Below are positions 34,274-46,002 of a stretch of 64,000 bases of DNA, piece by piece. Source of the stretch: Phlebopus portentosus (Eukaryota > Basidiomycota > Agaricomycetes > Boletales > Boletinellaceae). Below the pieces are notes generated by a model. It saw only the letters and a list, made by a program, of their open reading frames with translations. It had not been told where the DNA came from and did no database searches. The stretch covers positions 372,001-436,000 of the forward strand of contig JAYXKI010000007.1 of the NCBI GenBank assembly GCA_037892935.1, in the 5' to 3' direction. Both the position numbers and the translations under genes were made by a program. Position 1 is the stretch's first letter. The number at the start of each line of letters is the position of its first letter.

Positions 34274-34940
34274 GGATTATTGGACTGTGGACATGGACTA
34301 CATTTCTTATTATGTGAAGCGGACAACTTCTTTTGTCTGACTGGTGGTTTTTGTTAAAATTTTACTGGACGAGGATCTTTCTTCCGTTTTGATGGTGTAC
34401 ATACAGTAGATCCTCTTTTTTCAAAAAGTTATCGGAGTTAGTATTGTTACCGTGGGAATAATATGATCAATTGTTGCCACGCGTCAGTGCCTTAGATCTT
34501 TGTATCGACGAGCACGACCACATGCTCATTGATGGCACTGCGCTGCACAAACTGGATGGTCCATTAACGGTACGATTGCTTTGCTACAGTTGGGATATCT
34601 ACTATGGTGCAGACACGATGCAAAGTACTCAACGAGCAGCTAATCTCAACTTTGGAGACACCTGCCAGTATTCCTCATCGACCGCGGGCTTGGCGATCAA
34701 ACCAAGCAGTCACATCTGGGAGAGCTTATAGACCTGGATGAGCCTGTCTGTCTGAGCGACACCTTCGCCAAGCCCCACCTTCTCAGAGCTTGGCTTCGTC
34801 CCATTACTTTCCACGCAAGTTCAGAGCACATCGAAGGGATCACTCTCTGTTTTTGCATCCTTTCCTGAACAGCAACAGGACTCATGGTCCATTCAGATCC
34901 CACTGACGTCTCCTTCATTTTCAGAAGACTAATGCAATTC
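34274..34940. other. Spacer between TM-1 and TM-2
   Basis: No gene recognised. The right end grades into the duplicated upstream region of the type-A copies. Confidence 0.4.
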
Positions 34941-34944
34941 CATG

Positions 34945-35875
34945 AGAGCTAGGGGGAACCACAAGCAAGGGATTCGCAGGCAAGTGGAACAGATTCTTGC
35001 GATAATGGGACGAATTGACCTTCTAGAAATCCACGGACACTCTATAACGACCCTGGAGACATAAAGTACAGCACCGCATAGAATTTTAACCAGTTCTTGA
35101 ATAAAAATGAGTATCCATACGTAGTCGGGACAAGCTATTCAAATGTAATGCCTAGTTCAATCATGTTTATCGCATTACAAGTTATCGTTTGTGCTTTTTG
35201 ACTCTTATTAGCATCACAAATAGGTAGCCAGATTACAATGCCTTCGGGACAACTCCGGCAGGAGTCGCACCTATAGCGCGAACTATGTATTCGGCAACGG
35301 TCAAATCCCTTCGGGCTGATTTTTACTATGCGCTCTATCAGACGCTATCCACATTTCCTATTCTGCAAGATGGACCTCATGGTCTTTCTGTGCAAGTTGT
35401 TCAGATGGGACTGGGACGGGACTTAGACAAGACTACACTTTCCAGCAGCTCAATATCAACTGGTGGTAGTGGTGGTGCTTTTCTACTTACGAGTAGCATC
35501 TGTCTATCTGCCGGTACTGAAGGTGCTAGTGTGGTTGTCGCAGCTTGCAGCCGAATTCAGAGACCCCGAATACAATTCTTAGTGTATTGTCTGCTCTCGT
35601 ACTGTTCCTCATTTTCATCCACTTATCTGGAAAGAGTGTGTGCACGTTCATGAGGAGAAAGTGCGTTCAGGAATCAGTTGGTTCTTCCAAATTAATCCTA
35701 TCGCAGATCAGATTGCCACGGGACCGGCGACTGAAGTACCAACTCAGCAGCGGCCCGTGCTCACCATGGGAAGATCTTCCTTTCGCTCGTATTGGACTAT
35801 TTCAGGCAAGCATTCATCTCCATGGAATGCTACTAAATCATGAGATGGTCGTTCACTTGTTGTTTAAGAATTGAA
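34945..35875 (+). pseudogene. Array member TM-2 (type A), decayed
   Basis: Begins with the first-exon sequence shared with TM-4 and TM-6 (gggattcgcaggcaagtggaacag, about 34,970). It continues with a second-exon remnant (ggagacataaagtacagcacc) and the third exon (ctgcaagatggacctcatggtctt, cagatgggactgggacgg near 35,365-35,415). Several frameshifts and in-frame stops break the ectodomain. The membrane helix (LSALVLFLIFIHLSGKSV) and a tail fragment QQRPVLTMGRSSF remain. Its third exon lies about 4.25 kb before that of TM-4. Clearly a pseudogene. Confidence 0.75.
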
Positions 35876-36730
35876 CATTTCATAATCCTTGGGCTGTAGG
35901 CTGTGCAGGTTTCACGCTCAAATACCACTCCAAGACCCACGTATGTTCACCTGCTGAAGAATCTTCTAAAGCAGACGAATAAAACCTCAGTTAATGGTCG
36001 ACATCAATAAGCTGAAGTACGTGCAAATTATTCCCTGTAATGTCTGTATACTAACCCGCGTAGTATTTGTTTGGGAATTGCAGTTTTGGCATCTCAAATG
36101 CTCTGTTCGGTCATCCTTTTCTGAAATGGAATCACAAGGTGTGAGAACACCGTTGTATGTATCATCGGCCTGATGTTCTTGTCAAGGTACTCTTGAAATC
36201 ACTTTGTTGTTTCTGATCCAAATCCTGGACACAACAATCAAAATCTGATGTAAAACCTCTCCATTGGTTGCATCATATAAGATTCCCAATACTGATAGCT
36301 ACGCCAGGAAGACTACTGCCGGATATATATCAAGAACACCTAATCTAGGCTACATCTCCCTACAGATGACGCCATAGCTCCTATCTTCCAGGAAGAAATC
36401 ATGAAGCTAGCCGGCAAGGAATAATTGCTGGTCGATGTCCTCTACTTAGATCGTTTCTCGAACATCTTTTGGTACCGACGAAATCCAACACATCATTTCC
36501 CGAACTAGTTCAAATTGCTAGAAAGGTTTTGTTACTAACAGGATGGCGTATCTGTATTGCTCTCACCAACTTCACCTTTTTCATGTTTCAAGTTACTTTT
36601 TGATTCGACATATGTCTGGTTCTGATAACTTCACCATCTCATCTTGATTGCTGATTGACTCCCTACCTCAATCTTAATTCACCATCCTGGCTTGAAGCAT
36701 AGAGCTTTTAATTTTCACCATTCATAAGAG
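35876..36730. other. Spacer carrying the type-A 3' flank
   Basis: No gene. The segment 36,060-36,130 (gtttgggaattgcag, tgctctgttcggtcatccttt) matches 40,405-40,475 downstream of TM-4 (ttcgggaattgcga, ggtctgttcgtcaatccttc), so the duplicated unit extends well past the coding part. Confidence 0.6.
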
Positions 36731-36732
36731 GT

Positions 36733-37925
36733 ATGATTAAATATTTTATTCTGCATACTCAAGCATTTCTGATCTATCTCTTAGTTCTCTGCATTTATAA
36801 CGTGAGGAGAATGGTGCAAGTAACCCTTTTGACAAGAGATTCTCAAAGCGGAATGCAGCAGGTACGCTTCGAAGTCTACATTCTTACGATTAAGGTCTAT
36901 ATCTTATTATACGCAATTTACTCCGATCTATGATATTGATCCTTCAATTATATACACTGGCATATGGGATTTGAAATAGGTCAATGACACGACAAAGAGC
37001 TCGCCAAAGCTGGAAACGAGCCATTCCACTGGACAATCTAATTCATCCATGTTTGTTACATTTAATGGTTACGGGCCTGGTTTAGTTCTTGTATTTACCT
37101 ACAAAGAATTAAAGGCACACAAAGTATGGTGCCTGGTCCTGTTCAGGCTGGAGATGCCCCAATTTGTACACTCTGATCGAGTGATCGACAACGTCAAATT
37201 GATTGCAAAGACCGTCCCGAGTTCGTCTCAGGATTCCGACTCACTTCACCATCTTTTACATCGCCTTTGGTGCCGAGAGGTCTTCACAATCTGATAGTGC
37301 AAGTTGTCGGAACAGGAACTGGCCGTAATTACACCTTTCGAGTTTCAACAGTTCACTGACATTACAGGTGAAGATCGAAGTGCCACGAGCACTGGCATCT
37401 CTCCGACAGGAACTGATGGGGCAAATCGGAGCCTCGGGTCTTGCAGACAATACCGGAACTGATGTATCTAGCGCAAATAGCCATACAACAAGGTATACAA
37501 TGAAGACAACAGCAATAATTGCCTGCGTGTTGGGTGCTGTTGCGTTGCTTATCCTCATCGTCTTACTCACATCTTCTATCTGGAGGAAAGGGCTAGGCGT
37601 TCCAAGCTCGACGAATCACACAGAGGGCAGCCACCTTTGAAGGCTCCTGAGTTAAGATAGTCAGGACTTAATCTATTTATAGTAGATGAGCAAAGGGTTG
37701 AGAGTGGGCCTTTATCCGGCAGCATCTCGCGGCTGGCGTCCCTCAATAGCTGTATGGATTACCCTCCTAGGTACGAGGATGTTGAATTTCGATCCAAAAT
37801 ATCAGCTTAGCCACCAGTCTCGCTTACAAGCGGCAAGAGCGTCGCACGCATCATCTCACAAACCACAAAATAGCGGACACGTGGAAGAGGACCCTTCTGA
37901 AGTTGTCGTCTACCGGAAGCTTTAA
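36733..37925 (+). pseudogene. Array member TM-3 (type B), probably broken
   Basis: The first exon encodes a leader MIKYFILHTQAFLIYLLVLC. The second exon reads IYDIDPSIIYTGIWDLK, then TAG, then VNDTTKSSPKLETSHSTGQS, so an in-frame stop lies in the ectodomain near 36,978. In the third exon, the strand IVQVVGTGTGRNYTF is readable but the preceding part is shifted. The helix TAIIACVLGAVALLILIVLL and a tail ending EEDPSEVVVYRKL remain. Closest to TM-5, about 4.18 kb downstream, judged by the tail sequence. Confidence 0.65.
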
Positions 37926-38440
37926 TGGATGGTGAAGATCTGGTAGTAATGTAATCAGAGAACATCGTACGTTGATTCACACCTTCACCATCTCGAGGCT
38001 ACAGGCTTCGTTGTATTTGTATTCATCAAGATCCATCTGCAATGGAAACGAGCAACGTTTATTCTCGCGCAACTAATCATCCGCTCGGTATTCATTCAAA
38101 TGTCAGGATTCTGATGCTTGATTTCAGCCGGATTAATTTATGTAGTCGATACTACCCACGGGAGTACAGGAACGTTATCCGTTGATTTCTTGTCGAAAGA
38201 CTTTATACGTCTCAACTTCGCCCTGTGATATTGCAAAGTGAGTGCCCACTTGATATCCGACGAGTTGAGCTACGACGGCGAGTCTATAAAACGCTTCAAT
38301 GAAACCTTTTGGTAAGGCGCTTGGAGAGTCGTCAGTGACAGTTAAAACGATACTTACATGTTGCATTGTCGCCGTAGTCGTTCGTTGCCGAGTTGATTTC
38401 AATCATCGATTATCCTGATCGACGACTGGAAGATTACATA
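37926..38440. other. Spacer between TM-3 and the type-A unit
   Basis: No gene seen. Confidence 0.4.
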
Positions 38441-39175
38441 AAACATCTTACATGTTACCGGTAGACATAACCGTGTGAGGTGAGAACAGATCAACAGCAA
38501 CTTACCTCACCTCTACTACAGGCACCTCCGACTCCTGATGTGCCTTCTGTGACGAGCAGACTGATTAAGGGACACTCATGCAAAGCAACCGTCTTGATGA
38601 AAGAATCAGCTAGTATTTTTTGCATGACTACACCATGCGGATGAGTGCGGACTCCAAATCAGATTCATGATGATAGTTGGACTCTTTGTGAGCAGTACGC
38701 ATGATGTAGCTTCCAAAAGGCCAAGATTAACTACTTTTCTCCAGATCCAAGTTACGAGAGTGTGCATCCATGATACGAGAGCGCGATTTCGGTCAGACTT
38801 CGTTTGATTAGGCCACCGTTCTGTGTATCTATCTTGAAGGCCCAGGAAACCTGATGTAGCTTTACGCAGGGACTGGAAAGCTTAAGAGGGATGATAATTA
38901 GTTGGGAAATCGGTTTCCCTTCCCAGGCCCGTCCTTCTTGGAGCTACGCTGTCATTCCTCTTCTCTATTCGTTTCTTGCGACGTAAGTTCGGTCCAATAT
39001 TCTGGCTGACCCTCAGCTTAACGCATACTCCTGCAAATTGATCGTCAAAATCTCCCCCCAGTCTCTCTAGCTTGAAGCAGAGTTTTCCTTTTTTTTTCGT
39101 GTTTCCAAGGAACCTGCGGGATTCCAGCTTCCATACCCTGCTAACAACCATACCGCTCTTGGGTTATTTTCTCGA
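38440..39175 (+). repeat. Duplicated upstream region of type-A members, copy at TM-4
   Basis: Matches 42,600-43,340 upstream of TM-6 in order: ttgatgaaag, aggaaacctgatg, gcttaagagggat, ttagttgggaaatcggttt, ggagctacgct, tctctctagcttgaagc. Similarity is high and offset by about 4.15 kb, so the two loci arose by tandem duplication including the promoter. Confidence 0.85.
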
Positions 39176-39179
39176 TGTC

Positions 39180-40332
39180 ATGAGGGTTGGGAAATTGCAG
39201 ATGAGGGACCCGCAGGCAAATGTGGAACAGGTATGCAATCCATGTGAATCTTGTGACAACCGGGTGGATTGACATGCCAGAAATTCTCAGATAAATGACA
39301 ATACTCTCGGGGAGATCCAGTACAGCACCGGATGGAACTTCAATTAGCACGTAAATCAAAATGAGACAAGCCATTCAACCGGGATACCTGGTTCATATAT
39401 GTTCGTCACATTTCAAGGTAAGGACTCTTTCCCTTGCGTCTCTTGGCTCCTCTTGACATCACGAACAACAGGTACCCAGGTTAATCTGACCGGTACAATG
39501 AGACGTGCCTTTAGCTGCGAATTATATATTCGATAATGGCCAGACGTTTACGGCATCGGTGCCGGCTGCTTCTCAGGATGTGATCCACCAGACGCTATTC
39601 GCATCTCCTAATCTGCAAGATGGTCCTCATAATCTTACTGTGCAAGTTGTCCAGACGCGACTAGGACGAAACTACACTTTCCGGAACTTCAAGGCATTGA
39701 CAAGCAATGGTGGTAGCGTTTCTGCAAGTAGCATCAGTCTTCCTGGCAGTACTGAAAGCGTCAATGACGGTGGCCACTCGTCACGGCCGGATACAGAGAC
39801 CCTGACTGCAGTTATTGGTGGATTGACTGCGCTCGTAATCATTTTCATTTTTATCCTCTTATCGTTGCTTCTTTTGAAGAAGAGTGTGCTGAGTAAGATC
39901 GCTCCATGTTCAGAAGAGGTGAGCCATCTTGAGGTATCCTTTGGTTCCACCAATTCAATCCCTTCATAGGTCCGATTGGTAAGGAATCGGCATCTGAGGC
40001 ACCAGCGCAGCGGCGGGTTATTCTGTCCACGACGAATACCTCCGTCCAGTCGTATTGGACAATTCCAGGTAAGCATCTCATTCAGTCGACTACCGAGAAA
40101 TCACGTAACGGTCGCCAACTTACTGTTAGTTATAAATCCTTTCGTACTTCCTGAGCAACAGGCGGAACAGGTTCCACGTTCGAATACAGTTCAGAGCGTT
40201 TCGACGGACTTGCCCTCATATGCGACACTTGATGGTCAAGGCGAACGTATCTCGGAACCAAGCGCCTCGTATGGCCCTTCTTCAACTCCACGTGTTGAAG
40301 ATCCCTTCAGAGTAAACGAAAAGGTACATTAG
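39180..40332 (+). pseudogene. Array member TM-4 (type A), near-identical broken copy of TM-6
   Basis: Exon 1 reads MRVGKLQMRDPQANVEQ; exon 2 starts after ctcag at about 39,286 with INDNTLGEIQYSTGWNFN and then hits TAG where TM-6 has CAG. In exon 3, eight bases are missing after cggtacaat (about 39,499), shifting the frame before LAANYIFDNGQTF. Downstream the frame is clean: VQVVQTRLGRNYTF, the helix AVIGGLTALVIIFIFILLSL, and tail exons with INPFVLPEQQAEQ and TDLPSYATLDGQGER, ending at 40,332. The two ectodomain lesions make it a recent pseudogene with an undamaged C-terminal half. Confidence 0.85.
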
Positions 40333-41045
40333 CTAACGTTCGAATGAGAGAGGCTCGGACATTTGTTAAGGTCCTCTGTAATGTCTGGATACCAACCTGA
40401 ATAGTCTTTCTTCGGGAATTGCGATGTTTTTTTCTCATACGGTCTGTTCGTCAATCCTTCTTTGAAAGGGTTAACCCAGAGAATAAGCCTATGATTTACC
40501 GGCTAGAAGCGTTTGTGAAGGCGCTTCTTGAGATGTGACAGATGCCTCTTGAGATGATCTTGCTACTTCTGATTAAAAGCTTGGAAACGATAATCAGAAC
40601 CTGATGTGAAGCCTGATTTGTTTTGCGCCAATGATCTCGCCTTGGAAAATTCCAAATACTGATAATCATGTTAGCACGGATACGGTCAACCAGAAGCCCA
40701 GTCTAGACAAGATCTCCATACCGATGGCGCCGTAGTCCTTGTCCTCTAATTGGATGATCAAAGCAACGCACAAAGCGCCCGCCGGTTGACTCACTGCTCA
40801 GATCGCTGATCATTACTGTAAAACGTGATGCGCGGTTTCGCGATGGAGCCCACCCAAAGCTGCAAAAAGGCTTAGCATTTCCGAGGAAGAGGATCACAAT
40901 CCCCTGCGTCAAGTTTGTTTGTCGACTGGATCCATTCTATCTGACGGCTTAGGCGTAAGTCCCTCTTAGATGGCCAGTGCGTTCACGGTCTCACGACTTT
41001 TGACATAGGTTGCCTGCGTGATTTCAAAAAAGAAACATAGTTGGA
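40333..41045. other. Spacer between TM-4 and TM-5
   Basis: No gene. The first 150 bases match the flank downstream of TM-2 (36,060 on). Confidence 0.45.
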
Positions 41046-42110
41046 TTGAAAGAATTCCCAAAGAAAATGGAATCCATGTACTTAAGGCTTCGGTTCCAGT
41101 TATATACCATGATGATGCTATATGCAAATACAGTGGACCATGGTCTCAGTCTATACAGAAGATATAAGAAGGAACCCTCCAGATTCAGAACGAGTCAAGC
41201 CACAGGGCAACCAGGTTCATCTATTTTGTGCTATTCGATGGTTGGACTTTTATCCTTTTGTGCTTCTGATGCCCCTCTGACACGAGGAATAGGTTCGTAG
41301 ATTCTGGTCCATGGTACTATACCGGCTAGTAGCGTTCCTGTTACCGCACAATACATTGTTGATGGCATAAAATCAGATCCACATACCTTGCCTATCTTCC
41401 CTTGGGATTCCGATTCTCTTCATCATAGACTTTTCACTTCTGACCCTCTGCAAGAAGGCCCTCGTAATCTTACGGTGCGAGTTATTCAGACAGGATTCGG
41501 CAGAAACTACACGTTCTATTCCTCACCGTGATAAAAAGAAATGCTACAAGTAGCAGTCTCTCGCCTTCCGGTACCCAAAGTATCGGCTCTAGTGGTTCCT
41601 CGAGTAGTAGTGGCACGAAGGTACCTAGCAACAACGCGGATATTCCCAGCGCGGCACATAATTCGAAGATAGTAGCCAATAATAGCTGTCGTGGTTGGTG
41701 CCAGCGTATTCCTCCTTGTCGCCCTATTCGCAATCTGGAACTTGACGAGAAGACTAGAGCGCCGCTCACGTTTTGGGTCGGGTGATTGCCAAATAGGTAG
41801 CCTTTATTCCAGCAGTCATGGATTTATATGAGACAATTCATTCGTAGTGCCTGTGCAAGACGCTGTGAGGACAATAGCAAACGCTTCTTCACCGTCACAT
41901 CCTGACTCGTTCAACACTCATTTACCAAGTCCGCCTTCATACGAGACTGTAGAATTTCGGTCCTAGATATCAGAGCAGAGGAGCGTTACTTATTCTACAG
42001 CAGTAGCAACGCGTGCATCGCCCGGAAATCACAAAGTACCGAACAAATGGAAAATCAAACTCTTCAGGTCCGTGCCATCGGAAAGCGATAACAGATTTAA
42101 CCGTCGTAGA
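41046..42110 (+). pseudogene. Array member TM-5 (type B), decayed
   Basis: The ATGQPGS...F motif near 41,200 and the third exon (VPVTAQYIVDG, LQEGPRNLTVRVIQTGFGRN, YTF at about 41,340-41,515) are readable, then a TGA ends the frame before a Ser-rich stalk (SIGSSGSSSSSGTKVPSNNA). The membrane segment is in another frame. The tail area (about 42,000-42,090: cgtgcatcgcc, acaaagtac, aggtccgtgccatcggaaagc) resembles that of TM-3 (37,840-37,920). It is the type-B partner in the second repeat of the two-gene unit. Confidence 0.65.
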
Positions 42111-42599
42111 GCCTGGGATTTAGCGTTGCCTGCACGGATTCGAATTCTCATGGTCAAGTAGTAAAAGGAACTTTGTAGTTATACTTTTCCAGGTCGATAT
42201 AAATGAGCAGTGCTGCACCAACGCGACGACGGTTCGCTTCGACATTGATACCGTCAGATATCTGAGAATATCTTTATCAGGTTTCTCTATGCGGAAAGAA
42301 GAGTCGTATTAATACCGAAATGTTGTAAATAAGTTCAAATCGACATCTTGCAGTTTCGAACTACGCCTCCGGAGGGAAAGAATAAAGCAAGTCCGCCTTC
42401 ACCGGCTATATTTGCCGGCGATGTTGAAGATCAGTGGCACCACTCATATTCAGACAGAGGAAAATACCAGCAGAAGTGACTGCATGGTTTCGGAGTGCAC
42501 CAAGATTTTTTTGAGCTCCGCTTTTATTGTTACTGGCGATATTTCTGGTCGTCGTTCGTTTACAAATTTTCCGTTATGGTAAGTATGATTCATCCGTGT
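42111..42599. other. Spacer after TM-5
   Basis: No gene recognised; likely remains of the TM-5 3' region. Confidence 0.35.
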
Positions 42600-43340
42600 G
42601 AACAAAGTCGTCTCTGTCTACTCCGTCGTGCCTAACGAGCTCCAAATAACTGTGTCCTGCTTGAACTTCTCATGCCACGCTATCTGATTTGGGCTGCTCT
42701 TGCAAGGCAACCATCTTGATGAAAGACTGTGCTCGTTTGTCCTTCCATTGCCACCATCACACAAATCAACACTAGGCTCCAGTTCTTCTCGGATCGGTGA
42801 TGATGGTAGGAGTCTTTACGAGCAGTTGCGTGATGATACTCTGCGTTAAAACTCCCGCTTGGTCAGATTTTCCCTGCATCGAACGACTTTGCTTCGGACG
42901 CGAGGTGGGGACGCGAGGTGGAAGAGGGTGTATCTATGACACGAGAAGGCGATTCAGTTCATTTGGTTAATCCATCGTTCCCGCGTACGTAGTCTGAAGG
43001 CCAAGGAAACCTGATGGTGGTGGCTTCACGCAAGGAGCGGAATGCTTAAGAGGGATAGTAGTTAGTTGGGAAATCGGTTTCTCTCCCCAGCCCTGTCTTT
43101 TCTCGGAGCTACGCTATCGTTCCTTCATTCCTTTCCTTCCCCATCTGTTTCTTTCGGTGTAAGTGAGTTCGATACTCTCACCAAAACGGAGTTTAACCTA
43201 TACTCCTGCAGATTGATTGCCATTATTTCTGCTTAGTCTCTCTAGCTTGAAGCGGAGGATTCCTTCTTGTTCGTGTTTTTGAGGAACCTGTGAGATTGTG
43301 ACTTGCATACCCTGCTAAGTACCACGCCGCTCTTAGATTA
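42600..43340 (+). repeat. Duplicated upstream region of type-A members, copy at TM-6
   Basis: Partner of 38,440-39,175, same block order, ending directly at the TM-6 start codon. It probably contains the promoter of the intact gene. Confidence 0.85.
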
Positions 43341-43344
43341 TACC

Positions 43345-44617
43345 ATGAGGGTTGGGAGACTGCGGACGAGGGATTCGCAGGCGAAGGTGCAACAGGTGCG
43401 CGTTCCGTACGAATCTTGTGACAACGGGGTGGATTGACATGCCAGAAATTCTCAGATATTTGACAACACTCCCGGGGAAATCCAGTACAGCACCGGATGG
43501 AACTTCAACCAGCACGTAAATCAAAATGAGACAAGCCATTCAACCGGGATACCTGGTTCATATATGTTCGTCATATTTCAAGGTAAGGGCTCTTTTCCTT
43601 GCGTCTCTTGGCTCCTCTTGACATCACGAACAGGTACCCAGGTTAATGTGACCGGTACAATTCCGGCAGGAGACGCGCCTTTAGCTGCGAATTATATATT
43701 CGATAATGGCCAGACGTTTATGGCATCGGTGCCGGCTGCTTCTCAGGATGTGATCCATCAGACGCTATTCGCATCTCCTATTTTGCAAGATGGTCCTCAT
43801 AATCTTACTGTGCAAGTTGTCCAGACGGGACTAGGACGAAACTACACTTTCCAGAACTTCAAGGTATTGACAAGCGGTGGTAATGGTACATCAACGAATA
43901 GCAATGAAGGCCAATCCAATAGTTCTCAAAACACTGCGGCCATTGTTGGTGGCATTCTTGGTGCTATAATATTCTCCCTTCTCGCCGTCTTGCTCTCGTT
44001 TTGTTTCTGGAAGAAGAAACGGGCTTTCGCAACTTTCAGCTCTGATGGACGACATTTACCGCCAACGATGTACTATGCGCGGCCCTTATCTGATGGATCC
44101 TTGAAAGGTGTGTCGTAACGAATACAGGTTCATTCTTTAAGACTGAAACTGTACTTTAGAGCGTGACGTGTACTGGCGTGATTCTGCCTCGGTCATAGAT
44201 ACCAATTCTAAGTTCACATTTGCTGTGCACAAGCACACAGCAAACCAGTCGAGTCCATCATGGGTGTCCGTCAATCTACCGCCAAGTGTACCGCAAAGCG
44301 CCCTCATTAGTCGAACAGTTCCGGATTGGTCGACTTACAAGGGGTCAAGTGTGATCAATCAGGAAACGAGAACGTTCCGGACCACTGATCGAGATATTTC
44401 GGATTGGTCAAGCTACAAAGGATCTAGTGTCCAATATCCGCAAACGCTGCCAGAGCGATCGCATTTCTCGCCCTACACGTCGAGGACGCTTTCCTCCATG
44501 TCGTTCCGGGAACCGACTCCTCGAGTGCCCATCAGAGGCGACCTTTCGTCACCCAAGGATGACTCGAGATCTTCATTATCGGCGCTACCGCCTCCCTTCG
44601 ACCGTCGCATGTTTTAG
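43345..44617 (+). CDS. Array member TM-6 (type A), intact single-pass membrane protein
   Basis: Four exons (43,345-43,395, 43,456-43,582, 43,634-44,107, 44,160-44,617) join into 370 codons with all phases matching. The N-terminus MRVGRLRTRDSQAKVQQ has no signal peptide. The ectodomain reads IFDNTPGEIQYSTGWNFNQH, ETSHSTGIPGSYMFVIFQGT, VNVTGTIPAGDAPLAANYIF and LTVQVVQTGLGRNYTFQNFK. A Ser/Asn stalk with N-glycosylation sites is followed by the helix AAIVGGILGAIIFSLLAVLL and KKKR. The tail has MYYARP, DSKFTF, WVSVNLPPSVPQ, a repeated block (VPDWSTYKGSSV and ISDWSSYKGSSV), then Pro/Ser-rich sequence. TM-10 has the same architecture. Receptor-like by layout only; ligand and role unknown. Confidence 0.8.
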
Positions 44618-44970
44618 TCCGTCGTCCAAAGTGTTATATTACCGACTGTCTTGGTTGATATTATTGTTGACTTCCTAGAGTTCGCCATGCGTTCTATTCG
44701 TTAGTTTCGTGGACTAGTTTTGATTCGCGTGGCTGGATGTATTCTTTTCGAACAAATTCATGTTGGTGTTCAATAGAAGCCGTTTGTTGAACTTGTAATT
44801 GAGATTATACCCAGTCGGATCCTCCTAATTAATCCGTCAGTTCGTCTTAGTCGTTCCGATTTGGATCTCCTACCTAATTCATACTACTTCGTCAGGTACC
44901 CGCCTCTGAAATCGGGTACAACGGACAGACATAACCCAACTAATATCAATCTAGCGAGCAACCCATTTCT
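44618..44970. other. Spacer after TM-6
   Basis: The 3' region of TM-6. No gene seen. Confidence 0.4.
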
Positions 44971-45510
44971 ATGCAGCAAGATCTATTAGACGAAGGATGC
45001 CGTTCCTACCTCTCATCCCATCATCACGTCCATCGCGCAGAACGCAAGGAGGGAAAGCGAATGGCAACCATTCATATCACTCAGTTGCAGTTCGTTGCAA
45101 CGCAGTCCAATGATGCGTTTGTACCTCTCCAGGCCCGACGAATCTTCTGTGTAAGAGCTGGTTTGTTTCTGTCTCCCAGTCATATGTATACTTACCAGAC
45201 TTTCACTTCGTTATCCGCTGTCGAATTATTACTTCCCATTGATCAAGAGAAACTGACAATAGTTAGTGCACCCTACCACTGTACTCAGAAACAATGACGT
45301 TCAGCTAACAAGCTTGAAGGTCCAGGACAGCGTAGACCTGTCTTCATATAATTACAAGGGCCGGTGTCAGGTTCCATCGTGGCAAGCGATGGAATCGGTT
45401 CAGAAAACCAAACCGTGAGTACATTTGCTGCCATCGCTGTAAAGTCATTCAACCGAATCATGCTAGAGCTTCATTATTTTCAATCAAAACGGCACGATTG
45501 ACTATCGTGA
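44971..45510 (+). pseudogene. Array remnant TM-7, cut at a duplication breakpoint
   Basis: The stretch acggcacgattgactatcgt (45,489-45,508) is identical to the second-exon sequence NGTIDYR of TM-8 and TM-10. Just after it, the sequence switches to gaatgcctaccatcattc, which starts the duplicated segment also present at 48,834. Little else of the gene is recognisable upstream. It is a truncated copy whose right part was replaced. Confidence 0.65.
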
Positions 45511-46000
45511 ATGCCTACCATCATTCAAATCGTGTGCTGGACTCGGTCATCTCTCGGTTCATCAAGATAACAGGACAACGACCGGATGGTTGGCGTCTTC
45601 TGGTGTACAAACGTGCCGGCCAACAGAGCTTCCCTGGGATCGAACGCTCCCATGTGCCGAACAAAACAGCAGAACTAGCATCCGTTGCCGTCTCCTGAAG
45701 AACGCGTCGCACCGCTAGTCGATGCCCAGCGTTTGATGGTTCTGTGGCAAGGAAACCCTGATGTATATCTATCAAGATAGCCTGAGATTCTCTATAAGGA
45801 CTATTTGCGCTCTGGATACCAATGTCGCGCGTTCTCGCCACCCACGTTCTTTTCCTTTATTCATAACTGGCCCTTTGCGACGTTCTTTGGCGTAAGTCGA
45901 AAACACCTGAATTACAGTAATCTACGCGATGTCTAATAACACTGCGAATAGATTGACTGCCATTCCTTTCGTTTTCCATTCCTTGTATAACTCACGTTCA
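45507..46000 (+). repeat. Segmental duplication, copy 1 (partner 48,834-49,416)
   Basis: Nearly identical to 48,834 onwards from gtgaatgcctaccatc to the ATG of the following array gene. The main differences are scattered substitutions and an 89-bp segment (49,315-49,403 in the partner) that is absent here and is bordered by the pentamer tgtat on both sides. The duplication continues through most of TM-8/TM-10. Confidence 0.9.
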
Positions 46001-46002
46001 AC

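Noticed and set aside
34471..34731. Possible small gene between TM-1 and TM-2
   Set aside because: Begins with a non-ATG codon, no motif, and no matching sequence in other spacers of the array.
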